Source: a virus
Length of the DNA stretch: 64,000 nt
Reading direction: 5' to 3' (one strand)
Virus record (IMG/VR): IMGVR_UViG_3300021057_000274
Span: 186,001 to 250,000 of that record
The translations under genes and the position numbers were made by a program. Below the pieces are notes generated by a model. It was not told the DNA's origin. It saw only the letters and a program-made list of their open reading frames with translations, and made no database searches. Positions 35,088-42,484 of this stretch are shown here, in pieces (the first letter of the stretch is position 1; every line of letters begins with the position of its first letter).

Positions 35088-37027
35088 GCGAGATCAATCT
35101 CGACCTTGTCCGCTTCAGAAACTTCATGTCGTTCGGCAACTCGTGGACCGAGGTCAACTTGCGCTCGCGCGGCACGACGTTCATCGTCGGCGAAAATCTT
35201 GACGAGGGCGGCTCCTCTGGCGCAGGCAAGACGACGACGATCAACGCGATCGCCTACGCCCTTTACGATCGGGTGCTCGACAAGCATCTGAACAAGGACC
35301 AGCTGATCAACACCACCAACGCCAAGCAGAACACGCTGATGGAGGTGGAGCTGTACATGCGGCGAGGCGATCAGCGTTACGTCATCAAGCGCTGGCGCGG
35401 CGCGGAGTCGGGTGTCAAGCTTCTCGAAGAGGGACATCCTCTCGACCCCAAGCATGAGCCGGTCATGATCGGCGACGTCGTCTTCAGGGACGTCACCCCG
35501 GCCGCCGTCAATCGCGGAGAGGACAACTTCAACAAGAAGGTGATCGAGCTCTTCGGCTTCTCCTACGAGCTCTTCTCGAGGATCATCCTCTTCGAGGGAA
35601 ATTCGGTACCCTTCCTCAGCCAGACCGCTGGCATCCAGCGCTACATCATCGAGGAGCTGCTCAGGATCCGGATGTTGACCCAGAAGGCCAACTACATCAA
35701 GAAGCAGATCCAGCTGACGGAGAAGGACATCGACGTTCAGAAGATGCTGATCAAGCAGCAAGAGCTCCAGAACGAGAGCCAGCTGAAGCGCATCGCTGAC
35801 GCCGAGGAGCGAGTCAAGCGCTGGGAAAAGGGCCGCGAGGAAGACTTCACGATGATCCAGGCCGAGATCCAGAAGCTGTCCGATGTCGACTTCGAGACCG
35901 AGGAGCAGCTTCACGCTGAGATCCAAGCCCTCCAACAAGAGTTCGACGCCTTCAAACCCAAGTTCGACGCTCTGACGACTCGGCTGGCCGCGAAGCAACG
36001 AGAAGTTTCTCCCGCCCAGGCCGAGCTTAGCATCCTGATCTCGGGCATCGGGAAGAAGCGCAAGGACCACGAGCGTCATCACGCGAACTTCACTCACCTC
36101 CGCGACGCCAAGTGTCCGTTCTGCATGCAGGCGTTTACCGATCCGCACAAGATGCAAACCGAGGGGAACGCTTGGGCCGTCCTGGAGCAGGAGATCAAGC
36201 TCGACGAGCAACTGATCGATCAGCACGAGCGGCGCGTCGCGGAGGACAAGGCTAAGATCGCTGTCGAGATGCGCGAGATCCAGGCCGAGATCCAAGGGTT
36301 GACCGAGGAGCGGATGCAGATCAACGCCGCGATCCAGGAGGTCAAGTCGGCCGTCAAGTACCCGACGCTAACCGCGGCTCTCAAGGCTAAGAACAGCGTC
36401 ACCGCGCTCAACGAGAAGTTCATGAAGCGGGCGCAGGAGACGAATCCTCACCTAGAGACCGTCGCGGCTCTCAAGAGTGAGGGACTAGTAACGATCAACA
36501 GAGATGCCCTCGACCAATTGATCAAGTTTCATGAGCACCAGAAATTTTTGGTCAAGCTGCTGACTGACAAAAACTCCTACATTCGCAAGAACATCATCGC
36601 CAAGACGATCCCCTTCCTCAACAAGCGGATCGGCTTCTACACCGAGAAACTCAATCTGCCGCACATCATCCTCTTCCAGCCCGACATGAGCTGTCACATC
36701 TCACAGTATGGCCGCGAGCTTGGGCATGGAAACTTGTCGAACGGAGAGAAAAAGAGGCTAAATTTAGCGCTCTGCCTCGCGTTCCGTGATACATTGACCT
36801 ATCTTCACTCGAAGGTCAACGTGCTGTTCACCGACGAGGTCGACGGCGGATCGCTGGGTCAGCATGAGGTTGACCTGCTGATCAGCCTGCTCAAGCGAAA
36901 GGCTTGGGATGACGAGATCTCGATCTTCATCATCTCGCACCGTCCAGAGTTCGACGGTCGTTGCGATCGCAACCTGGTCGTCCGCAAGGAGGCTGGCTTC
37001 TCTCAACTCATTCCTCAGCCAGACTGA
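35084..37027 (+). CDS. 46: Recombination nuclease subunit gp46 (Rad50-like ATPase)
   Basis: 647 aa from ATG 35084. Walker A is FIVGENLDEGGSSGAGKTTT near residue 35-50; a long coiled coil follows, with the zinc hook CPFC (AKCPFCMQAF) near residue 346. A second coiled coil then leads to the signature GNLSNGEKKRLNLAL and Walker B VNVLFTDEVDGG. This is the SMC/Rad50 layout of T4 gp46 (560 aa), here with a longer coil. It pairs with gp47 in end resection and recombination-dependent replication. The start at 35084 overlaps the stop of the small upstream gene; a start 13 codons earlier would add an Arg-rich tail and is less likely. Confidence 0.92.
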   Translation: MSEINLDLVRFRNFMSFGNSWTEVNLRSRGTTFIVGENLDEGGSSGAGKTTTINAIAYALYDRVLDKHLNKDQLINTTNAKQNTLMEVELYMRRGDQRYVIKRWRGAESGVKLLEEGHPLDPKHEPVMIGDVVFRDVTPAAVNRGEDNFNKKVIELFGFSYELFSRIILFEGNSVPFLSQTAGIQRYIIEELLRIRMLTQKANYIKKQIQLTEKDIDVQKMLIKQQELQNESQLKRIADAEERVKRWEKGREEDFTMIQAEIQKLSDVDFETEEQLHAEIQALQQEFDAFKPKFDALTTRLAAKQREVSPAQAELSILISGIGKKRKDHERHHANFTHLRDAKCPFCMQAFTDPHKMQTEGNAWAVLEQEIKLDEQLIDQHERRVAEDKAKIAVEMREIQAEIQGLTEERMQINAAIQEVKSAVKYPTLTAALKAKNSVTALNEKFMKRAQETNPHLETVAALKSEGLVTINRDALDQLIKFHEHQKFLVKLLTDKNSYIRKNIIAKTIPFLNKRIGFYTEKLNLPHIILFQPDMSCHISQYGRELGHGNLSNGEKKRLNLALCLAFRDTLTYLHSKVNVLFTDEVDGGSLGQHEVDLLISLLKRKAWDDEISIFIISHRPEFDGRCDRNLVVRKEAGFSQLIPQPD

Positions 37028-37029
37028 CG

Positions 37030-37206
37030 ATGTTTCGCATTTACCGATCTTGCCGCCTCGACGGGACTACCTCTGAGCCGATCTACGCTAGAGACGGGGT
37101 GACGGTGATCGGCTATACCATCCACGAGCAACTCAACCCTCTAGAGACCCGCGAGGATTGGCAACGCTACTGGGACAACTACTTCAAGAAGCCAGAGGAA
37201 AAGTGA
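37030..37206 (+). CDS. Hypothetical small protein
   Basis: 58 aa from ATG 37030, two bases after the gp46 stop. Sequence starts FRIYRSCRLDGTTSEPIYARDG and ends with a charged, Trp-rich helix (REDWQRYWDNYFKKPEE). No motif recognised. Its stop overlaps the glutaredoxin GTG (GTGA), so it belongs to the same translational chain. Confidence 0.6.
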   Translation: MFRIYRSCRLDGTTSEPIYARDGVTVIGYTIHEQLNPLETREDWQRYWDNYFKKPEEK

Positions 37207-37439
37207 GAATCGTCATCATCGGAAAGAACGTCGGATGCGCCTGGTGCGAGCGCGCCAAGAAGTTCCTCGACGAGAAGCAGCTCGAGTACACCTACTTCGC
37301 GGTCGAAGATCACCCGGTGATGAGGGATCTTCTCGTCGCGATGGGGATCCGCACCGTGCCAGCGGTCTTCGTCGAGGGGTTGGGCGGCGGCATCTTTCAC
37401 CTCGGCGGCTACAATGAGCTCCAGGAGCACGTGCGGTGA
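37203..37439 (+). CDS. Glutaredoxin
   Basis: 78 aa from GTG 37203. RIVIIGKNVGCAWCERAKKFLDEK carries the CxxC redox site (CAWC, residues ~12-15). The cis-Pro stretch IRTVPAVFVEG and the GGYNELQEHV C-terminal helix complete a minimal glutaredoxin fold. In T4 the comparable NrdC serves as electron donor for ribonucleotide reductase; no reductase gene lies in this window. I chose the GTG because it overlaps the previous stop and directly starts the first beta strand. Confidence 0.85.
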   Translation: MRIVIIGKNVGCAWCERAKKFLDEKQLEYTYFAVEDHPVMRDLLVAMGIRTVPAVFVEGLGGGIFHLGGYNELQEHVR

Positions 37440-37888
37440 CGACTTGGGACGCTCCGTGGGTACAGCCGGGTGAGGCGCCGACGCAGATCGAGGGCAACCT
37501 CTGGATCGGCGCCTTCCCTCAACCGTGGGTGCGCCGCCAGTTTGACTACATCGTGTCGGTCGTCGACGCGAAGTTCTTCCCCGAGAAGCCCGGACAGATT
37601 CACGTCTGCATGCCCTTCGAGGACTCACCTGACGTCAAGCCTGTCTACTTTCACGCGATCGCTGACCTCGCTCACCGCTTCGTTCAGGACAGACCGACGC
37701 TCGTCCACTGTCAGCACGGGTACAACAGGTCAGGGGTGATCGTCGCCCTGACGCTGTTGCGGATGGGTTGGGAGCCCGAGAGGGCGGTCAATCACATCCG
37801 TGAAAAGCGTGGTGCTTCGGCCCTGTCGAACTACCACTTTCGCAACTGGATCTTAAGTAGTGCTCTACGAGCTCTGGCAGACTCCTAA
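37436..37888 (+). CDS. Dual-specificity protein phosphatase
   Basis: 150 aa from GTG 37436, overlapping the glutaredoxin stop. The P-loop LVHCQHGYNRSGVIVALTLLRMG contains the HCxxGxxRS signature: catalytic Cys and the phosphate-binding Arg are present. The general-acid Asp is likely in the MPFEDSPDVKP loop. NLWIGAFPQPWV at the N-terminus is the usual start of dual-specificity phosphatases. It could remove phosphates from host proteins or from RNA or nucleotides; the substrate is not visible. Its 3' end overlaps the next gene by 29 bases. Confidence 0.8.
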   Translation: MTTWDAPWVQPGEAPTQIEGNLWIGAFPQPWVRRQFDYIVSVVDAKFFPEKPGQIHVCMPFEDSPDVKPVYFHAIADLAHRFVQDRPTLVHCQHGYNRSGVIVALTLLRMGWEPERAVNHIREKRGASALSNYHFRNWILSSALRALADS

Positions 37889-38441
37889 AGGTCAACTTCT
37901 CATCCCCACGGACAACGTCTCCTCGATTGAGGCGGAGTCTAAGAAGCTACACACCATCTTCGCGAGAAACATCGCGGAGGCGGAGCATCTTCGCGCCGAG
38001 TACACGCGCAAGATGATCAAGCAGCGAGGCACCACTGACTGCTCCGTCGCGACCGTCGCCATGGCCGCAGACGTGCCCTACGAGACCGTTCTAGAGAAAA
38101 CGCCCGCGGATGTCGTCGAGATCTTGCTCAGCAAGGGTTGCCTCGACAAGCACATGAGCGCGATGCTCAACGCGCTCGGCTACGAGAACTTCGTCGACTA
38201 CGAGAGACGAATCTTCTCGTGCCACTACGCGACGACATCCTTCACGCGAAACATGCTGTGGGGTCGTCGCGCGATCCTTACCGTGATGTCGAAGAACGTG
38301 CGTGACGGACAGCACAACATCTACTGGGACGGTCGGCAGCTCTTTGACCCGTCACCCTTGCAAGTTTACTATTGGCACGAGGTTGAGCCGATCGAGATCA
38401 TCTTCTTTGACGAATCTCGGCTTCGCAATAGAAAAAATTAA
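37860..38441 (+). CDS. Papain/C39-like cysteine peptidase family protein
   Basis: 193 aa from GTG 37860. QRGTTDCSVATVAMAADVPYETV (residues ~60-80) has the Gln...Cys arrangement of papain-like/C39 proteins (oxyanion Gln and nucleophile Cys). The later GQHNIYWDGRQLFDPSP gives the expected His and Asp. C39-like domains occur in peptidases that cut leader peptides and in many phage proteins of unknown target. The ~55-residue N-terminal part is helical. The start is uncertain because the upstream overlap is large and the ribosome binding site weak. Confidence 0.6.
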   Translation: MLYELWQTPKGQLLIPTDNVSSIEAESKKLHTIFARNIAEAEHLRAEYTRKMIKQRGTTDCSVATVAMAADVPYETVLEKTPADVVEILLSKGCLDKHMSAMLNALGYENFVDYERRIFSCHYATTSFTRNMLWGRRAILTVMSKNVRDGQHNIYWDGRQLFDPSPLQVYYWHEVEPIEIIFFDESRLRNRKN

Positions 38442-38456
38442 GGATCTATTTCACTC

Positions 38457-38464
38457 TATAAATA
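38457..38464 (+). promoter_or_regulatory. Perfect TATAAATA late-promoter match at the homing endonuclease start
   Basis: Exact T4 late consensus, inside a small palindrome (CTCTA-TAAA-TAGAG). The GTG start of the GIY-YIG gene is only 5 bp downstream, so a transcript would start at or inside the start codon, unlike the 24-60 bp spacing elsewhere. Confidence 0.5.
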
Positions 38465-38468
38465 GAGA

Positions 38469-39125
38469 GTGGGTGGAATCTATAAGATATGCAACATCAA
38501 AGACGGCACCGTTTATATCGGTAGCGCGAAGGATTTTGTAGATCGTGAGGGAAGGCATTTCTACAATCTCACGCATAATTGTCATGTCAATCCCCACTTG
38601 CAGAGAGCGTACACTAGAGACGGCCGAGAATCATTCAAATTTTTGATCGTTGAGGTGATCGAGCCTTACGATAAGCTCACTTACTTCGCCAGGGAAAATC
38701 ATTTCATTGAGCTACACAAAACTAATGGTAAAGTTTATAACATAGCAAAAGCTGAGGGCGGGTGGACGCATCATACCTATCTTCGAAAGCGCGAGATAGG
38801 TAAGAAGATAAGCGTAGCTAGGCGAAAAACATTGTGCGCCATGTCAGCCGAAGATCGTAGGAAGAAATACGGGCATAGGCGAGGTACAAAATTAACTGAA
38901 GAAGAGAAGATAAATGTAAGCAAGAAGCTCAAAGGGGTCGTGAGATCTCCAGAAACTCGAGAAAAGATGCGCCTTGCAAAATTGGGTAAACCTTCTAAAT
39001 TGAAGGGAGTCCCCAAGAGTGAAGAGACGAAGCGAAAAATGAGTATAGCCCAGTTGGGCCACCCAGTCTCCGATGAGGCCAAGGCTAAAATGAGAGCCGC
39101 CAAATTACGGCGAAGGACCCTTTAA
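38469..39125 (+). CDS. GIY-YIG homing endonuclease with NUMOD3 repeats
   Basis: 218 aa from GTG 38469. GGIYKICNIKDGTVYIGSAKD is the GIY-YIG core (catalytic Tyr, later Arg in LQRAYTRDGRESF). Then REIGKKISVARRK and three NUMOD3-type units (SPETREKMRLAKLGKP, SEETKRKMSIAQLGHP, SDEAKAKMRAAKL) bind DNA. The gene is clearly richer in A/T than its neighbours and lies between two ordinary phage genes, consistent with insertion as a mobile element. Its TAA overlaps the next ATG. It is less similar to the other two endonucleases than they are to each other. Confidence 0.85.
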   Translation: MGGIYKICNIKDGTVYIGSAKDFVDREGRHFYNLTHNCHVNPHLQRAYTRDGRESFKFLIVEVIEPYDKLTYFARENHFIELHKTNGKVYNIAKAEGGWTHHTYLRKREIGKKISVARRKTLCAMSAEDRRKKYGHRRGTKLTEEEKINVSKKLKGVVRSPETREKMRLAKLGKPSKLKGVPKSEETKRKMSIAQLGHPVSDEAKAKMRAAKLRRRTL

Positions 39126-39700
39126 TGACAGAGCCGTTATTGCAAGAAGTAAAACCCAAGAAGAAAAAGATTAATTCTCGTAAGAAGGGGAATAATTTCG
39201 AGGGACACATCGGTCACACCCTCGCCGCGGCGCTCCCGCCCCTCCAATTTCGTCGATCCCAGCAGTCAGGCGCCATCCTCGGCGGTGTCAACGCTAAGTT
39301 CTTAGAGAACTTCTCGACAGACGCCAAGGTCCTCTTCGTCGGTGACGTCGTCCCGACCAACGAGGCGGACGTCTTTCGCGACCACGGTTGGAAGTTTCGG
39401 TTCACCCTCGAGTGCAAGTTCTACAAGACACCCGAGAACATCGAGCACCTGATCGAAGCCAAGCGAATTCGCGACTGGTTCTCGAAGGCGGTCACCGACG
39501 CGGGGAAGGTCGGGAAGGAGCCGCTCCTCATCTTCAAGTTCAACCACACGGCTACTTTTTGCGCTGCGCGGTTAGGAACTGCCCCCTCAACGATCAAGAA
39601 CAAGCTTGTTCTGGTCGATGAGAACGCCAAGAACGTGATCGAGGTTTTCCTCTTTGACGAGGTGCTCGCGATCACCGATTGGTGGCGAACCAGTTCGTGA
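39125..39700 (+). CDS. PD-(D/E)XK-like nuclease / resolvase-type protein
   Basis: 191 aa from ATG 39125, overlapping the upstream TAA. After a Lys-rich start (KPKKKKINSRKKGNNFEGHIGHTLAAALPPLQFRRSQQSGA) come a GDVVPTNEAD segment and FTLECKFYK. The Glu in the helix, an Asp and the (E)xK at ECK give the layout of PD-(D/E)XK nucleases such as RecU-type or phage Holliday junction resolvases. The late part has DWFSKAVTDAGKVGKEPLLIFKFN, as in nucleases that use a second Lys. The exact DNA substrate is not evident; no separate gp49 gene lies in the window. Confidence 0.6.
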   Translation: MTEPLLQEVKPKKKKINSRKKGNNFEGHIGHTLAAALPPLQFRRSQQSGAILGGVNAKFLENFSTDAKVLFVGDVVPTNEADVFRDHGWKFRFTLECKFYKTPENIEHLIEAKRIRDWFSKAVTDAGKVGKEPLLIFKFNHTATFCAARLGTAPSTIKNKLVLVDENAKNVIEVFLFDEVLAITDWWRTSS

Positions 39701-39712
39701 TACAATAGTCAA

Positions 39713-39874
39713 GTGAGAGATCAAGCTCCCGGCATCTTGTTCGTGATCGGCTTCGGCAACCTATTGCTAGAGCCGATGTACTTCTCTCACCTACAGCAGA
39801 CGCCCGTTTACTACTGGCTTCTCTTCCAAACTCTGATGGTCTTCCTGTGGGCGTATCACGAGAAAGATCGGTAG
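39713..39874 (+). CDS. Small membrane protein
   Basis: 53 aa from GTG 39713 to TAG 39872-39874. Two hydrophobic segments (ILFVIGFGNLLLEPMYF and VYYWLLFQTLMVFLWAY) with a short polar link suggest one or two membrane spans. A TACAAT box with TTGGTG 16 bp upstream lies at 39679-39706, close before the start. Function unknown. Confidence 0.5.
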   Translation: MRDQAPGILFVIGFGNLLLEPMYFSHLQQTPVYYWLLFQTLMVFLWAYHEKDR

Positions 39875-40314
39875 TCGCCCTCTTCGGGACCTACGACAGC
39901 AGCTCGTGGCGTGACCGCTTCATCGCGCGCTACGACGAGCTCGGCATCACGTACTACAATCCGATCGGTGAGAAGAGAGACATCGCCGCCGAGGTGGTTC
40001 AGCTCTCGACGGCGCCGATCGTGCTTCTCCCGATCACGAGTGACTCCACCGGCTTCGAGTCCCTCGTCGAGGTCGGGTTCGCCGCTGGCTCCCTGCACCT
40101 CAACCCGACTCGCACGCTAGTCACCTACATCGCGCCGACGGTCAGCCAATCCGTGAGGCTCAGGGATCTAGAGCTAGCCGACGCTTCGAACCGAGCGCGC
40201 AAGCTCGCGATCGCGCACCTCGCTTACCTGAAGTCACCCCAGATCATCCTGGTCAACGACCTAACCGAGATGCTGATGAAGAGCATCGAGCTGTGCGGAG
40301 TCAAGAACTCATGA
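39847..40314 (+). CDS. Nucleoside 2-deoxyribosyltransferase-like protein
   Basis: 155 aa from GTG 39847 (28-base overlap with the small membrane protein). VVALFGTYDSSSWRDRFIARYDELGITYYNP is the usual N-terminus of deoxyribosyltransferase-like proteins. TGFESLVEVGFAAGSL holds a Glu at the place of the catalytic nucleophile, and a LPITSDSTG loop precedes it. Such enzymes swap bases on deoxynucleosides or hydrolyse modified nucleotides. With dihydrofolate reductase and glutaredoxin it suggests control of nucleotide pools. The true start may be closer to VVALFG; no good ribosome binding site marks it. Confidence 0.65.
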   Translation: MGVSRERSVVALFGTYDSSSWRDRFIARYDELGITYYNPIGEKRDIAAEVVQLSTAPIVLLPITSDSTGFESLVEVGFAAGSLHLNPTRTLVTYIAPTVSQSVRLRDLELADASNRARKLAIAHLAYLKSPQIILVNDLTEMLMKSIELCGVKNS

Positions 40315-40326
40315 CTGGATCTTATC

Positions 40327-40554
40327 ATGGGATGTGAATACTGCAAGGTACCAGACAGATGTGAGGGTTATCATCGAACAGGACGTCCTTGTTCAGCGCC
40401 CATCGACGCCCCCTTGTCAGCCAGAGAGGGACGGAAGTGTAACTGCGGTGGCGACGTCGAGGGTCACTGCATCGATGACGTCTACGATGACTGGCGTTAC
40501 TATTGCGTCACCGGGTGCGGCAAGACCTGGGTCGAGGAGGGCGGCGACGCTTGA
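40327..40554 (+). CDS. Cys-rich zinc-ribbon-like protein
   Basis: 75 aa from ATG 40327. Starts GCEYCKVPDRCEGYHRTGRPC, then KCNCGGDVEGHC and RYYCVTGCGKTWVEEGG: eleven Cys, several as CxxC or CxC pairs, plus His residues, as in small zinc ribbons. No catalytic residues. It may bind nucleic acid or a host protein (inference from composition). Confidence 0.6.
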   Translation: MGCEYCKVPDRCEGYHRTGRPCSAPIDAPLSAREGRKCNCGGDVEGHCIDDVYDDWRYYCVTGCGKTWVEEGGDA

Positions 40555-40586
40555 ATAATTTCTAGCCTCAAGCTTTGATGTTACCT

Positions 40587-40608
40587 TGTCCTCTTACCCG
40601 AGAGGACA
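40587..40608 (+). promoter_or_regulatory. Hairpin covering a ribosome binding site
   Basis: Perfect 8-bp stem TGTCCTCT/AGAGGACA with loop TACCCG. The 3' arm contains AGAGGA, the Shine-Dalgarno for the ATG at 40611. It has the same layout as the hairpin at the gp47 start and a loop like that of the hairpin at 60621. Confidence 0.6.
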
Positions 40609-40610
40609 TC

Positions 40611-41120
40611 ATGAACCAACAAGTCGCGAAAGCGATCCGCAAGCACCTCCGTCAGATCGAAGCCGACGCCCGCAAGCGCGAGGGCGTCGAGGAACCCAAG
40701 GGACCACGCTCTCTCCGTCGCCGCGGAACCCGAGCCTACTACGAGCTCGAAAAACGTCGCCCCTTCCGCGTCCAGGTCACCGAGACCAAGAACGAGGACG
40801 GTACGGACGGCGAGCCGAAGCTCGAGAAGGTCGACATCGGCGCCGGACAGCTGGTCAACGCTCCGAGCACCACCCGCGGGCGCTACCTCGTGCTCAAGAA
40901 GTCGATCACCCGCACGATCCAGCGCCGCACCCTCGAGAGACACCTCGGCGGCAAGAAGGCCCTCAAGAAGCATGACGACAAGCTCGCGGCCGAAAAGCGC
41001 GAGGACGCGAGGCGGGCCAAGCGTCTCGAGCGCCGCCGCAAGGCCGCTAAGATCGGTTGGGAGGCGTTCAAGGTGCGTGAGGCGAAGCGACGTGAGGCGA
41101 GGGCCGCGGCGGTCGCGTGA
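40611..41120 (+). CDS. Highly basic hypothetical protein
   Basis: 169 aa from ATG 40611, with AGAGGA 5-6 bases upstream. Arg/Lys-rich throughout (SLRRRGTRAYYELEKRRPFRVQV, RTIQRRTLERHLGGKKALKK, AKRLERRRKAAKIGWEAFK). The composition suggests nucleic-acid binding. No enzyme motif. Its stop overlaps the GTG of the next gene (GTGA). Confidence 0.65.
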   Translation: MNQQVAKAIRKHLRQIEADARKREGVEEPKGPRSLRRRGTRAYYELEKRRPFRVQVTETKNEDGTDGEPKLEKVDIGAGQLVNAPSTTRGRYLVLKKSITRTIQRRTLERHLGGKKALKKHDDKLAAEKREDARRAKRLERRRKAAKIGWEAFKVREAKRREARAAAVA

Positions 41121-41659
41121 TCGAGATCACCAAGATCATCCCGGGAGAGATGCCAGCGCTCGCTCGTTGGCTCGAGGCGGAGGTCAAGCCTCAGCTGACG
41201 GGAGACGTCAGCAACTACTCCAAGGGGCGTCCGCGCTGCTGGCTGCGGATCGAGCCGGGGCTGATCAGCAAGATCAAGGACCAGCCAGGCGTTCACACAC
41301 CTAACGAATACTGGGAATTTCTCGAGTGGATCACCGGGTGGCGGTTTGACTATTGCCTGGTGACCTACTCGGGCGACGAGACGCCCGTGGGCATCACCCC
41401 TCACCGCGACTCGGGCTTCGCTGACTACGAGGCCTACGGGCTCAACATCACCAGCACCTCCGAGTTTCGCTACTGGAACGCTCGCAACTCCTTCGGGTTC
41501 TCCCACCCGGTGAGAGAGCTGACGGCGTACGACCCGCCGACCCACGTCGTCGAGCAAACTCCGGGGATGGTAACTCGCTTCAATTGCAAGAACATCCACG
41601 CCGCGATACCCCAGCCGAAGCGGTGGGCGATGAACTTCTGGCGGAAGAAGAAAAGGTAG
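41117..41659 (+). CDS. 2-oxoglutarate/Fe(II) oxygenase-like protein
   Basis: 180 aa from GTG 41117. GITPHRDSGFADYEAYGLNI carries the HxD iron pair, and FNCKNIHAAIPQPKRWAMNFW carries the distal His and the Arg that binds 2-oxoglutarate; the spacing fits the jelly-roll oxygenase core. T4-type phages often carry such genes. Possible targets are protein residues or DNA bases; nothing in the sequence tells which. It is coupled on both sides. Confidence 0.7.
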   Translation: MIEITKIIPGEMPALARWLEAEVKPQLTGDVSNYSKGRPRCWLRIEPGLISKIKDQPGVHTPNEYWEFLEWITGWRFDYCLVTYSGDETPVGITPHRDSGFADYEAYGLNITSTSEFRYWNARNSFGFSHPVRELTAYDPPTHVVEQTPGMVTRFNCKNIHAAIPQPKRWAMNFWRKKKR

Positions 41660-42051
41660 TGGCCCGCGGGGTCAAGGCGGGATCCGTTCGGGGTCCCTAT
41701 CGCAAGACGACGCAGAAGATCGAGCGGTTTCGGGTCGAGCTCAATCGGGCGCTGATCCTGGCGATCGACAATGACCGATCTCTGCCCGCGGAGAAGTTTT
41801 ACACCGGTAGAGAGATCCGCCAGCGATTCGGCCTGTCAGCTCTCGTCGAGTTCCGAGAGTGGTTTAGCTCTGAGCAGAGCTTCGACAATGACAGGGCTGA
41901 TCAGATCCTCCAAGCGTTTCGCTCGGGTAAGATCAACCAACGGACCTACACCTCTAGAATCAATCGCTGCTTCAAGTGGCGCTGGCGTCTCAAGCTCGGG
42001 CGAGTGATCGACGCGAGGTCGATCGTCAGGCCGGCGGTGCTCGAGTTTTAA
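41659..42051 (+). CDS. Hypothetical protein
   Basis: 130 aa from GTG 41659, overlapping the upstream TAG (TAGTG). Basic and helical: KAGSVRGPYRKTTQKIERFRVELNRALILA, REIRQRFGLSALVEFREWFSS, INRCFKWRWRLKLGRVIDARS. A small DNA-binding protein is possible. It is the last gene of the plus-strand enzymatic region; the next gene is convergent. Confidence 0.6.
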   Translation: MARGVKAGSVRGPYRKTTQKIERFRVELNRALILAIDNDRSLPAEKFYTGREIRQRFGLSALVEFREWFSSEQSFDNDRADQILQAFRSGKINQRTYTSRINRCFKWRWRLKLGRVIDARSIVRPAVLEF

Positions 42052-42113
42052 GTCAGGCTAAACCTGTACTAAATTGTAACATCATATAGTATAGATAGTA
42101 AGAAGAAGCAACT

Positions 42114-42247
42114 GAGGTGTCAAATTAAATGCACACCTCTAGACGACGGGCGCTAGCCCGTCCGCCGCGCCAGCGGCGAAAGATAGGAAAGTTACCGATT
42201 AGAAGCTGCGCCGGGAGAGACCCGGCGGACGGGCTAGCGCCCGTCGT
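42114..42247. ncRNA. Structured palindromic element (possible non-coding RNA or cruciform)
   Basis: The 196-bp gap between convergent genes (42052-42247) holds no gene. A 7-bp hairpin (GAGGTGT/ACACCTC, 42114-42139) comes first. Then two 25-bp arms, 42143-42167 and 42223-42247, are perfect inverted copies 55 bp apart. Each arm is itself palindromic (GACGGGC-4 nt-GCCCGTC). Inside lie two more perfect hairpins: CGCCGC-GCCA-GCGGCG (42163-42178) and GCCGGG-AGAGA-CCCGGC (42210-42226). No U-run follows on either strand, so a plain terminator is unlikely. Candidates are a structured RNA, a REP-like palindrome or a cruciform used in replication or recombination. Confidence 0.6.
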
Positions 42248-42484
42248 TCACACGAAGGGGTGTCCGCCCTTCTTCATCAAGTCTCCCGCTTCCTTCATCC
42301 GCTTGTTCAAGAAGTCGACCGCTCGATCACGCTCAGCTGGAGTGAGCGCCCACACGTCATCCCTCGTCATCGCCCCTCGAAACCAGTAGAGGATCTGGTT
42401 GAGTTGTTCGATGAGAGCTTCATTGTCACGGGTGAACGAGTTGATCACGGTCTGGATCAGCTCTCCGTTGTTGGTACCGATCAC
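42248..42484 (-). CDS. Tail assembly chaperone-like C-terminal extension, made by -1 frameshift (gp51-like position)
   Basis: 78 codons in the -1 frame after the gp26-like gene, with a GTG at 42484 overlapping its stop (GTGA). The frame is open directly after the slippery heptamer of the upstream gene, so a frameshift would add about 80 residues. Sequence: IGTNNGELIQTVINSFTRDNEALIEQLNQILYWF, then a TPAERDRAVDFLNKRMKE helix. No ribosome binding site is placed for independent expression other than coupling. T4 keeps gene 51 after gene 26. Whether it is a separate protein, an extension or both needs experiment. Confidence 0.65.
   Translation of the reverse strand: MIGTNNGELIQTVINSFTRDNEALIEQLNQILYWFRGAMTRDDVWALTPAERDRAVDFLNKRMKEAGDLMKKGGHPFV

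Noticed and set aside
35021-36295. A 424-residue open frame on the minus strand opposite gp46
   Set aside because: It is Leu/Asp/Val-rich antisense of a strongly supported gp46 frame, with no ribosome site or motif. High GC makes long antisense frames common here.
42114-42247. A tRNA or group I intron in the structured gap
   Set aside because: No cloverleaf, CCA end or TPsiC-like arm, and no intron core; arms are too long and too perfect for a tRNA.
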